Part shown: positions 7,750 to 15,016 of the stretch, piece after piece
Layout: every line of letters starts with the position of its first letter
Position numbering within the stretch: the stretch's first letter is position 1
NCBI GenBank assembly: GCA_016710115.1
Contig: JADJLN010000015.1
Span: 1-18,414 of the forward strand
Direction: 5' to 3'
From: Saprospiraceae bacterium
Lineage (GTDB): Bacteria; Bacteroidota; Bacteroidia; Chitinophagales; Saprospiraceae
DNA length: 18,414 bases
Made by a program: the position numbers and the translations under genes
The notes under the pieces: generated by a model
The model's database searches: none
What the model was told of the DNA's origin: nothing
The model's input: only the letters and a program-made list of their open reading frames with translations

Positions 7750-7766
7750 CAGGTATTCAGTACCTG
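7750..7766. repeat. short inverted repeat CAGGTA-N5-TACCTG in the T9SS/fadH divergent gap
   Basis: Perfect 6-bp arms around a 5-base spacer lie between the start of the T9SS protein gene and that of the fadH-like gene, just downstream of a weak -7 candidate (TACCATTG, minus strand, 7774-7781). The geometry suits a dimeric regulator's operator, but arms this short can occur by chance. Confidence 0.25.
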
Positions 7767-7888
7767 GTTGACACAATGGTAAACGACATGGACTGCCATG
7801 GTGTGGGGCAGCCAGGATAATTATTGCAGAATGTACGAACCACACGGGTGGACTGTGAACCTGTATCTTGCACATTCAACAGTTGCTT

Positions 7889-9891
7889 ATGGCGTATCCA
7901 CATCTGTTTTCACCGATCGATCTGGGGCCACTGTCTCTCCCCAACCGGATCCTGATGGGGAGCATGCATACCGGTCTTGAGGAGGCGAAAGGTGGCTTCC
8001 AGCGACTGGCTCGATTCTATCGGGAACGAGCAGAAGGAGAAGTGGGTCTGATCCTCACTGGAGGTATTGCCCCCAACCGGCGTGGATGGCTCACACCGTT
8101 CGGAGCAAAAATGACCAACGGGAGGAAGTCGACAATCATCGGTTGATCACAGATGCAGTGCACCATGCAGGCGGCCGTATCGCCATGCAGATCCTCCATG
8201 CCGGCAGATACGGGTACCATCCCTTTGTAGTGGCTCCGTCGAATATCCGATCACCGATCAGCCCGTTCAAGCCATTCGCCATGTCTCAGCGAGGCATCCG
8301 ATCCACCGTTGAAGACTTCGCCCTGGCAGCCACTTTAGCCCGGGAGGCTGGTTACGACGGCATTGAGGTCATGGGGTCAGAAGGTTATCTGATCAACCAG
8401 TTCACCGTACCACGAACCAACAAACGGACCGATGAATGGGGAGGCGACATCCATGGCCGCATCCGTTTTCCAGTGGAGATCATCAAGGCCATCCGAGAAA
8501 AGGCTGGCCCGGATTTCCTGATCATCTACCGGCTGTCCATGCTCGATCTGGTGGAGGAGGGCAACACCTGGGAGGAAGTCGTCATCCAGGCCAAAGCCAT
8601 GCAGGATGCCGGTGTGCACGTGATCAATACAGGCATCGGCTGGCATGAAGCTCGTGTCCCGACGATTGCCTCTGTGGTCCCTCGGGAGCCTACAGCTGGG
8701 TCACCGCCCGGATGAAGCAGGAGGTGGATATTCCACTAATCGCCGTCAACCGGATCAATACTCCAGAAGTGGCCGAGCAGATCCTGGCCAACGGAGAGGC
8801 GGATATGGTCTCTATGGCACGCCCTCTTCTGGCGGATGCACATCTGGCCAAAAAAGCTCGCATGGGTCGCCCCGGATCCATCAATACCTGCATCGCCTGC
8901 AACCAGGCCTGCCTCGATCATATTTTTGAAAAAAAGGAGGCGAGTTGCCTGGTCAATCCATCAGCTTGCCGGGAAGAGGAGTTTATATTCCATCCTGCGA
9001 CGGAGAAAAAGAAGGTCATCGTGATCGGCGCAGGACCGGCAGGAATGGCTGCCGCTTTGACGGCATCCGAACGTGGTCATGATGTCCATCTCTACGATCA
9101 GGCTCCCGCGATCGGTGGACAGTTCAATCTGGCCAAGGTGATTCCGGGAAAGGCGGACTATCAGGAGACCATCCGGTACTACCAGGAGCGGTTGCGGGAT
9201 ACGGGTGTGACCATCCATACGAGTGTAGAGGTGGATCGGCATATCCTCGCCGATGGGCAGTGGAATGCAGTGGTGCTGGCCGCCGGGGTCAAGCCCCGTA
9301 AACCCGCCATACCGGGAATCGACCATGAGAAAGTAATGTATTACGATGACGTGTTGCGAGGGGAAAAGATACCCGGGCGGCAGGTTGTCATCATTGGCGC
9401 CAGGGGCATCGGTGTCGATGGCCACCTTCCTGACTTCTTCACCGGGTGAACTATCGGATTATCAGAAAGAATGGGGGGTGGATCCTGCCATAACAGGGAG
9501 GGGAGGGATCCTCGGGGCTGATCCTCAGGCACCGGCGCGCGAGGTGACCATCTGTTATCGATCGGCAGGCAAATTTGGCGCCGGCCTGGGGAAAACGACT
9601 GGCTGGGTCCACCGGCTGCACCTCAAGAAAATGGGTGTTCAGACTTGTGGAGAGGTGACCTACACGTCGATCGATGATGCCGGTTTGCACAGTATGATCA
9701 AAGGGAAATACCACCTCTTCCCGGCTGACCATATCGTGATCTGTGCCGGCCAGGTCGAACAGAATCAACTCCTCAAGACGATCGATGAATCGGGTCTACC
9801 CGTGCATATCGTCGGGGGTGCCAGGATAGCGGGAGAACTGGATGCCAAGCGGGCGATCGAAGAAGGGACGCGAGTCGGGCTCCGGATCTGA
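7889..9891 (+). CDS. fadH: 2,4-dienoyl-CoA reductase (NADPH), FadH-like, frameshifted in this sequence
   Basis: This is a homologue of E. coli FadH, the NADPH-dependent flavin/iron-sulfur enzyme that removes 2,4 double bonds during beta-oxidation of unsaturated fatty acids. The N-terminal old-yellow-enzyme barrel begins YPHLFSPIDLGPLSLPNRIL. It carries SEGY near 8380 (E. coli active-site Tyr166 region) and GIGWHEAR near 8635 (His252 region). Four cysteines for the 4Fe-4S cluster are at 8889, 8898, 8910 and 8946 (C-x2-C-x3-C-x11-C). The FAD site is VIVIGAGPAGMAA, and the C-terminal part includes GKTTGWVHR. The start is the ATG at 7889. The frame breaks near 8121, 8686 and 9420; restored, the length (~667) matches E. 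coli FadH (~672). The NADPH loop reads GARGIG where GxGGIG is usual, so one conserved Gly is Arg here. Whether these are errors or decay is unresolved. Confidence 0.88.
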
Positions 9892-10040
9892 TCCGGGATG
9901 AATGGACAGATTTTCCTGCATTTCGGACAGAGAAACCAGATTTAGCTGGAATCATCTCAGAATATTCCCGTAAATTCAAGGGTCATTCGGGCTCTCAGCA
10001 GTCCGGATCTGTTGATTATTCACTCCCAAAATCCTCAGCT

Positions 10041-10454
10041 ATGGCATTCCAGATCCGCAGAGTAACCTATTACTACACCATGGTTCGCGATCAACCGGGA
10101 GAATCGTTTACCTTTCTTTCCCAACTGGCCGCACTGGGCATCAATTTGCTGGCATTCACAGCGATCCCGGTCGGACCGGAGAAAACACAGCTGACCATAT
10201 TCCCCGAGGACAATGGAAAGTTTCAGCAGGCGACCTTCAACATCGGGCTGACCTTTGATGGACCGCACCAGGCCTTCCTCGTCCAGGGAGACGATGATCT
10301 GGGCGCCCTGTCTGCAGTTCACGAGAAGATCTTCAAGGTCAAGGTCAATGTCTTTGCGTCCAGTGGTGTCAGCGATGGCAAGGGGATGTTCGGATATGTG
10401 ATTTATGTCCGCCCGGAATCCTTTGAACGGGCTGCAAAAGCGCTGGGAGTCTAG
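10041..10454 (+). CDS. ACT-like domain protein
   Basis: This 137-residue soluble protein is built as two ACT-like halves, the ferredoxin-like ligand-binding fold used to sense amino acids. The first half (residues 4-60) contains YTMVRDQPGESFTFLSQLAALGINLLAFTAIPV, the beta-alpha-beta turn in which a conserved Gly sits at the start of the ligand loop (QPGES); the second half has GPHQAFLVQGDDDLGALSAVHEKIF and VNVFASSGVSDGKGMFGYVIYV. It lacks a catalytic partner domain, so it is probably a stand-alone regulatory or sensor protein; the ligand is unknown. The ATG at 10041 fits the fold. It ends 10 bases before the end of the convergent acyltransferase gene, leaving no room for a normal terminator between them. 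Confidence 0.75.
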   Translation: MAFQIRRVTYYYTMVRDQPGESFTFLSQLAALGINLLAFTAIPVGPEKTQLTIFPEDNGKFQQATFNIGLTFDGPHQAFLVQGDDDLGALSAVHEKIFKVKVNVFASSGVSDGKGMFGYVIYVRPESFERAAKALGV

Positions 10455-10464
10455 TCGCTTTTGC

Positions 10465-11337
10465 TCAGAGGGCTGCCGGCTTTGTTTTCTTCCACCGCTT
10501 GTGTGTCCACAGCCAGGCGCCCGGGTCTGCGCGAATGTCCTCTTCGATCATAGCTGCATAACGGCGGGTGATCTCCCGTTCCGGTAGTGCAAGTGGCTCG
10601 TCTGTCAGGAGGTGATACCGGATCTGGTAATGACCGGGTGAAGTGCGGCGCATTGCCGCATACACGACAGGAATATTCAATTTGCGAGCGACCACTTCCA
10701 CACCTGGAATAAAGGCAGTGTCGATACCCAGGAAGGGCACCCAATGAGCTGTATCCGCATTGGAGGGGGATTGGTCCGCCAGGAAGAAAGATACGTGCGG
10801 TCTCCTTGCACCGATCTGCTCCAGTTGTCTGATCGCTCCGTTCTGCGGAATCAGTTGCATGCCTCCTTTTACTCTGTTGCGATGAATAAACCGGCTGATC
10901 CGTTGATTTTTGAACGGTTTCCAGATCCCGATCGTCGGCACATCTACCTCCCCGGGAATGGTCAGGGCAGCATATTCAAAATTGCCAAAATGATTGGCCG
11001 CAATGACCACCGAACGTCCCTGGTCGACCAGATCCTGGACCAGCTCAGGATTTACGATCGAGCAATGTTCGCGGATTGTCTGGATGGATGAGGAATACCC
11101 TTTGAAGGTTTCAATTGTCACAGCAGCAAGATTGAGGTAACAATCCCGCACGATCTGTTGGTGAAAGCTTGCCTTGTCAGGGAGAGCTTTTTTCAGGTTG
11201 GCCATGACCACATTCCGTCGATACCGAATGAGGTGATGGAGGATCCATCCGAGGGCCCTGGATTTGACAGACAACGCCCACCACGGGATGAACCGCGTCA
11301 GAAAGGTGAGGAGACGTACTTGAACATATGCCAGCAT
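10465..11337 (-). CDS. LpxL/HtrB-like lysophospholipid/lipid A acyltransferase
   Basis: This 290-residue enzyme belongs to the LpxL/HtrB lauroyl acyltransferase family, which adds a secondary acyl chain to lipid A precursors at the inner membrane. The catalytic H-x4-D/E dyad is AANHFGNFEY (His116, Glu121). Other family blocks are NVVMANLKKALPD (residues 42-54), GIWKPFKNQRISRFIHRNRVKGGMQLI, FFLADQSP (184-191) and FIPG (209-212). The tail WLWTHKRWK at residues 275-283 is the usual end of the family. An N-terminal hydrophobic segment anchors it. The frame is open to 11451, but the additional 38 residues are basic and unlike the family; starting at the ATG at 11337 gives the usual ~290-residue length. 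Many Bacteroidota have such single homologues. Exact acyl donor and target are inferred from family only. Confidence 0.88.
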   Translation of the reverse strand: MLAYVQVRLLTFLTRFIPWWALSVKSRALGWILHHLIRYRRNVVMANLKKALPDKASFHQQIVRDCYLNLAAVTIETFKGYSSSIQTIREHCSIVNPELVQDLVDQGRSVVIAANHFGNFEYAALTIPGEVDVPTIGIWKPFKNQRISRFIHRNRVKGGMQLIPQNGAIRQLEQIGARRPHVSFFLADQSPSNADTAHWVPFLGIDTAFIPGVEVVARKLNIPVVYAAMRRTSPGHYQIRYHLLTDEPLALPEREITRRYAAMIEEDIRADPGAWLWTHKRWKKTKPAAL

Positions 11338-11488
11338 CGACTGCAATTCAGGCAAATGTACATGGATACAGGCGAATCGACACAATTTGAAAATGCGAAT
11401 ATTCGCCACTACTGACTCAGGATCTCTCTGGAATTGACCCTTGGGCTTCATTGGCCAAATTTTTTTTCACTTTTTTTATCCCAGCCTG

Positions 11489-11496
11489 TATCTTTT
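11489..11496 (+). promoter_or_regulatory. candidate -7 element (TATCTTTT) upstream of the small secreted protein gene
   Basis: TATCTTTT matches TAnnTTTG in seven of eight positions and is preceded by a T-rich run (11461-11478) overlapping the -33 zone. It lies 121 bases before the ATG at 11617, which would give a leader of about 110 bases. It sits in the 279-base divergent gap between the acyltransferase and this gene. Confidence 0.2.
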
Positions 11497-11616
11497 ACTA
11501 ATTTGAGGTGTCATTGATACGTAAGACGGCTGGATGCAACCATCAAATGAAGGGGCAAAAGGCGGAGTCGAACACAATCATCATCCATTTTTATCACACC
11601 CTAAATGCTCTTTTTT

Positions 11617-12051
11617 ATGAAAAATCTATTTCTTGTTCTGATTTCTTTTGCTTTTGCTGGCGTTGCTCTCCAGGCTCAAACGGATGCAACTTCCATTCCG
11701 AATGATGCTATCGGTACGTACTCACTCTGGGGTACTGATGCCACAGCAGTCGTATCCGCTACCGATATCGTTGCTTCTACAGGTGCTAACAGTCTGTCAG
11801 GCGGATCAGGTGGAGCTGCAACCTCCGGTGCTGCAGGTTCTGAGACAACAACTGATGGTGGTACTTCCAAAGCTGCTCCTGGTCTGCATGATGTGCGGAA
11901 GACCAAGACAGGATGGGGTGGCGTCTACACCACAGAAGATGGCAAGGACATTCAGGTTATGCTCGAGTTGGTGCAGCACAAGGATGGCCGTCGTGGTATC
12001 CTGGTAAAGGACCGTGCAGGTGTTGTTTGGGCTCGCTACATCCGCGATTAA
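11617..12051 (+). CDS. small secreted protein with Ser/Gly/Thr-rich middle region
   Basis: This 144-residue protein has a clean signal peptide (MKNLFLVLISFAFAGVALQAQ, residues 1-21). A short N-terminal part (DATSIPNDAIGTYSLWGTDATAVVSATD) is followed by a low-complexity Ser/Gly/Ala/Thr stretch at about residues 52-88, and then a compact basic C-terminal part: TGWGGVYTTEDGKDIQVMLELVQHKDGRRGILVKDRAGVVWARYIRD. That last part looks like a small beta-meander with conserved-looking WGGVY and VWARY. I recognise no family and assign no function. I chose the ATG at 11617 over 11605 because the signal peptide starts there. There are no T9SS domain and no lipobox, so periplasmic or outer-surface release is likely. 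It is a monocistron closed by a strong terminator, and its codon use looks like its neighbours'. Confidence 0.75.
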   Translation: MKNLFLVLISFAFAGVALQAQTDATSIPNDAIGTYSLWGTDATAVVSATDIVASTGANSLSGGSGGAATSGAAGSETTTDGGTSKAAPGLHDVRKTKTGWGGVYTTEDGKDIQVMLELVQHKDGRRGILVKDRAGVVWARYIRD

Positions 12052-12073
12052 TCAGAACAGGCTATTCAATCTG

Positions 12074-12092
12074 ATCTGAGACATTCTCAGAT
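12074..12092. repeat. perfect 8-bp hairpin ATCTGAGA-CAT-TCTCAGAT
   Basis: Perfect inverted arms of eight bases around a CAT spacer lie 22 bases after the stop of the small secreted protein and 17 bases before the terminator stem. It is not followed by a T tract, so it is not itself a terminator; it could protect the 3' end of the transcript or bind a protein. Confidence 0.5.
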
Positions 12093-12109
12093 AAATTGAA
12101 ACCAGAACA

Positions 12110-12140
12110 AAAGAGGATTCGGTATTCCCGGGTCCTCTTT
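12110..12140. terminator. rho-independent terminator, probably bidirectional
   Basis: AGAGGATTCGG pairs with CCGGGTCCTCT (11 bp with two G-T pairs, extended by A-T pairs at the base) around the loop TATTC. On the plus strand it is followed by TTTTTCTTTTTC, ending the small secreted protein transcript. On the minus strand the stem is followed by TTTTGTTC, suitable for the convergent PhoD-like gene that ends at 12183. Confidence 0.8.
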
Positions 12141-12182
12141 TTCTTTTTCATAGAATGATCCAATAGATTTCTCCCGTATCGT

Positions 12183-13514
12183 TTATTTCGCGGCAAATAC
12201 CTTTCGTTTCCAGATCAACTTGCCCTTCCGGTCAAAGACGGACATGGTCAACTCACGTTCCTTGCGGGGCCCTTCTACTGTCAGCGTCCCGAAATTCTGC
12301 TCATTGACATAGGTGCCACTCATCCGCAGGGTATTTCCTTCGTTCTCATTTTTTGTGGACGGTGTCGATGTCAAAGGAGACACGGTCCAGTCATAGATAT
12401 CTATCCCGGAGTCAAAAGTCAGTTTGCTTAATTCTGTATGATGTCGATCGCCACTGAGGAAGATCACACCGGTGATCCCTTCCGCTTCGATCCGTCGAAG
12501 CAGCTCGGTTCGTTCCGTTGCATGATGATTCGCCATGTTTTCAAAAACCGCTGCCGGATTGAGGACCTGTCCGCCAATGGCGACGAGTTTAAACGGTGCC
12601 TGACTGTAGGCCAGGGCTTCGATCAACCAGTTCAGCTGGTCTTCACCCAGAATGGAGGGCGAGCAGGTTTTACAGTTGTTGGGTGAACGAAAGGTGCGAT
12701 TGTCGAGCAGGAAAAAATCGATATCGGCCCACTGAAAAAACGTGGTGATTCCGTTCTGTCCCGGCAATCCCGTTGTCGGATTTCCCCAGAAGAGGTCAAA
12801 TGCCTCCCGCGTTTTGTCCTTGTGAATGTATGACCTGTCCGAATCATTGGGGCCAAAATCGTGGTCATCCCAGATGGCGTAATGATGGGTATTTGCGAGC
12901 AGGGGTTGCAGTTCAGGTTGGGAACGCATGTGCGTATAGCGATGCTGAATCCCGGTTCGGGAGTACCAGTCCACTTCGCGGAGGTAGACATTGTCGCCCA
13001 ACCACAGCATCGCATCCGGCTGTTGTTCCTGGATGGCCGAAAAAATACCCAGGTCCTGGCCATACGGAAGGCCCGGTCGGTCTACGTCAGGTTCATTGAT
13101 ATAGGCACAACTCCCAACGGCCATGGTAAAATCAGGGGGATCATTCCGCCACTGCCAGAATGCCTGAGTCTGGAATTCTGTCGGGTAGGGGAGGTCCACC
13201 GCAATGCCGTTGATGAATACCTGGTAGACATAGGTATTGCCGGGCTGAACCTGGTCGGCCACCAGTTTGGCTACAAAAGCATCCACTTTTCTGGTGCGGA
13301 TTGTATCCGTGGAAAGGGATGCCTTTCGTTGTCCTTTGATTGCATACCTGATCCATACATCAACCTCTATTGTGGTTTGTACCCAGAGCATGACTTCTTT
13401 GTAATCGGAATATCCAACCATCGGACCAGAACGAAGGAGGGAACCGTCTGTCGACTGAGCGGAGCAAAGCGTCCGAACGAAAAGGATGCTGACGAAGAGG
13501 AGGAAGCGTACCAT
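12183..13514 (-). CDS. PhoD-like alkaline phosphatase / phosphodiesterase, secreted
   Basis: This 443-residue exported metallophosphoesterase belongs to the alkaline phosphatase D family, which hydrolyses phosphate mono- or diesters using a Ca/Fe-type centre. Residues 1-20 are a signal peptide (MVRFLLFVSILFVRTLCSAQ). An N-terminal Fn3-like beta domain (residues 25-120) is followed by the catalytic domain with GSC at 134-136, WLGDNVY at 171-177, WDDHDFGPND at 215-224, FLLDNRTFRSP at 268-278 and SGDRHHTEL at 354-362, which are the metal-ligand blocks of the family. The C-terminal part (residues 400-443) is a beta-rich tail (ELTMSVFDRKGKLIWKRKV). All expected metal-binding positions are present, so it should be active. 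It is convergent with the small secreted protein gene, sharing the terminator at 12110-12140, and lies 71 bases downstream of the CHAD gene. Confidence 0.9.
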   Translation of the reverse strand: MVRFLLFVSILFVRTLCSAQSTDGSLLRSGPMVGYSDYKEVMLWVQTTIEVDVWIRYAIKGQRKASLSTDTIRTRKVDAFVAKLVADQVQPGNTYVYQVFINGIAVDLPYPTEFQTQAFWQWRNDPPDFTMAVGSCAYINEPDVDRPGLPYGQDLGIFSAIQEQQPDAMLWLGDNVYLREVDWYSRTGIQHRYTHMRSQPELQPLLANTHHYAIWDDHDFGPNDSDRSYIHKDKTREAFDLFWGNPTTGLPGQNGITTFFQWADIDFFLLDNRTFRSPNNCKTCSPSILGEDQLNWLIEALAYSQAPFKLVAIGGQVLNPAAVFENMANHHATERTELLRRIEAEGITGVIFLSGDRHHTELSKLTFDSGIDIYDWTVSPLTSTPSTKNENEGNTLRMSGTYVNEQNFGTLTVEGPRKERELTMSVFDRKGKLIWKRKVFAAK

Positions 13515-13562
13515 GTGGTGAAGATCGGTTCTCTACGATTCTGACATGTTAACAGAAGATGA

Positions 13563-13570
13563 CAAAATGA
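13563..13570 (-). promoter_or_regulatory. candidate -7 element (TCATTTTG) for the PhoD-like gene
   Basis: On the minus strand TCATTTTG has seven of eight matches to TAnnTTTG, with a TTG about 16 bases upstream, slightly closer than the normal spacing. It is 48 bases before the PhoD-like ATG, within the 71-base gap to the CHAD gene. This is a weak call. Confidence 0.2.
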
Positions 13571-13585
13571 TGAATTTTTTGCTAT

Positions 13586-14347
13586 TCAAGCATCATTTAG
13601 TCCCAGAAGTAGATGGATCCCCCTGACAGCTTTGATTTTTACCTGTTCGACAGCAACTGCTGCTGATTCGTCCGTTGGATCACCCCCATGAGAACGGGAA
13701 TGCAGGAGATATTGATCATGCCAGTCACCGATCCACGCAGCGGTTGCGATCAGAGCCGGCAAGCGATCCGGCCACGGCGAAGGCCCCGGGGCCACTTTTT
13801 CTAAAAATTGGCCGATGTAAATCAAATGCTTGATCTCTTTGCGGATCTGGTGCAGGGCGTGGTGGTCGTCAGGCAGATGTGAAGCCAGGCTGTGAAGGCG
13901 CTCCATTCCGCGCAAATAGAAGGACTCCCCGTTGATCAGCAGCTGCTCCTCACTCATCCGGTCAACGAATCTTGTCCAATGTCTGATCCGAGAAGAAAGA
14001 TATTTCGGCGCCAGCCGTTTCTTCCGGATCTGGTTCAGAAAACGATTTCTGGCTTTTTTCAGGTCCGGCGCCATGCCCGTCTTTTCCTCCGCGCTCAGCA
14101 GCTGGTGTTCATCCTCAAGAATGGTGTGGCGCAACTGGATGTCACGCAGAATGCCGGAGTATTTGAAAGCTTTGCGGATCTGTTTTCGGTCTTTTCCGGC
14201 AATGCCCTTGCCTGTCACCCATTCCCGGAATATCCACAGGGCTTTCAGGTGTTTGATGCCAAGCCGGAAGCTGTGGATGTGGTTTTCATCCAACTGCCGC
14301 CGAATCTGCTTGACGGCTTTGAGGATCTTGTCGGTAAAATAGGACAT
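13586..14347 (-). CDS. CHAD domain protein
   Basis: This 253-residue protein has the CHAD (conserved histidine alpha-helical) domain, a helical bundle with a basic pocket that binds inorganic polyphosphate. Both halves of the repeat are visible: HSFRLGIKHLKALWIF at residues 25-40 and HQIRKEIKHLIYIGQFLEKV at about 165-184, each with the His-x2-Arg-x3-Lys pattern, and RDIQLRHTIL near 68-77. Lysines and arginines are numerous, as expected for a polyanion binder. There is no CYTH domain in front, so it is a stand-alone CHAD protein. The ATG at 14347 fits the domain start. No gene partner is evident: upstream lies the corrupted block at 14451-14802. Confidence 0.88.
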   Translation of the reverse strand: MSYFTDKILKAVKQIRRQLDENHIHSFRLGIKHLKALWIFREWVTGKGIAGKDRKQIRKAFKYSGILRDIQLRHTILEDEHQLLSAEEKTGMAPDLKKARNRFLNQIRKKRLAPKYLSSRIRHWTRFVDRMSEEQLLINGESFYLRGMERLHSLASHLPDDHHALHQIRKEIKHLIYIGQFLEKVAPGPSPWPDRLPALIATAAWIGDWHDQYLLHSRSHGGDPTDESAAVAVEQVKIKAVRGIHLLLGLNDA

Positions 14348-14450
14348 CGGGCCTTTTCGTCAGATGGATATACGCTGGTATGCAAAAACCGGGCTCAGTT
14401 TCCGAAGATCAGGACAAGGCACCAAATCAGGCAACCACAGATCAGGCAGA

Positions 14451-14802
14451 CCGGGGGGGGGACGGGGGGGGGGTTTTTCACCTTTCCCCCACAAATTTTT
14501 TTTTTGGAAGAGAGGGGGGTTGTTAATAAAGAAGACCCCCCCCTCCTAAAAACCCCCCCCCTCCCCCCCCCAATTTAAACCCCCCCCCCGGCCGCCCCCC
14601 CCCCCGGCCCAGACCCCCCGGCCCAGCGGACCGGTTTTTTTGTTGTTGGGAAAAGGACGGCCCCCCCGGCCGCGGCCCCCTTTTTTGGGGGGGCGGGGGG
14701 GGGGTTTTGGAATTTTTTGAAAAAAAAAAAAAAAGGGGGGAGAAATCCCCCCCCCCAACAAGGGGGGGGGGGGGGTTGTGGGGGTTGCCCCCCCGCCCGG
14801 GG
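14451..14802. other. homopolymer-dominated block, probable sequencing or assembly artefact
   Basis: About 350 bases consist almost entirely of runs of G, C, T or A of 5-14 bases, unlike anything else in the window, with abrupt edges at CAGACC|GGGG and CGGGG|AGTTTACT. No codon-like or repeat-unit structure is present. It looks like a low-quality read tail or badly collapsed consensus, not a GC-rich locus. It forms the middle of a 669-base gene-free gap (14348-15016). The flanking 14348-14450 and 14803-15016 are normal in composition and hold no gene I can support. Confidence 0.85.
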
Positions 14803-15016
14803 AGTTTACTTCAGCCTCAAACATAAAAAGAAGGCCGATTTGGGCGACAAGCGTTTTGATCCATGAAGGTGGAAAGTGCCAAGGGCAACCTTCTGAGGTT
14901 TATTTTGGACAGATCTGTTCATCAACACATGATATACGTGGAAATGAATTTGACCGAAGCTCGCTCCTTGGGTACGGACACAATCCCTATCTTGGTCCGA
15001 AGAAAGTGTTCCAACC

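Noticed and set aside
12861..13544. 227-codon plus-strand frame opposite the PhoD-like gene
   Set aside because: It is antisense to an intact PhoD-like protein with all its motifs; the frame itself shows no family features.
13892..14578. 228-codon plus-strand frame over the CHAD gene running into the homopolymer block
   Set aside because: It is antisense to the CHAD gene, and its end is translated homopolymer (PPLPPP), so it is an artefact.
14451..14802. GC-rich repeat or G-quadruplex-forming locus
   Set aside because: Run lengths are irregular with mixed poly-A/T/C/G on both strands and no unit, which fits poor data better than a biological repeat.
14546..14824. 92-codon Gly/Pro-rich minus-strand frame
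   Set aside because: It is simply the translation of G and C runs in the corrupted block.
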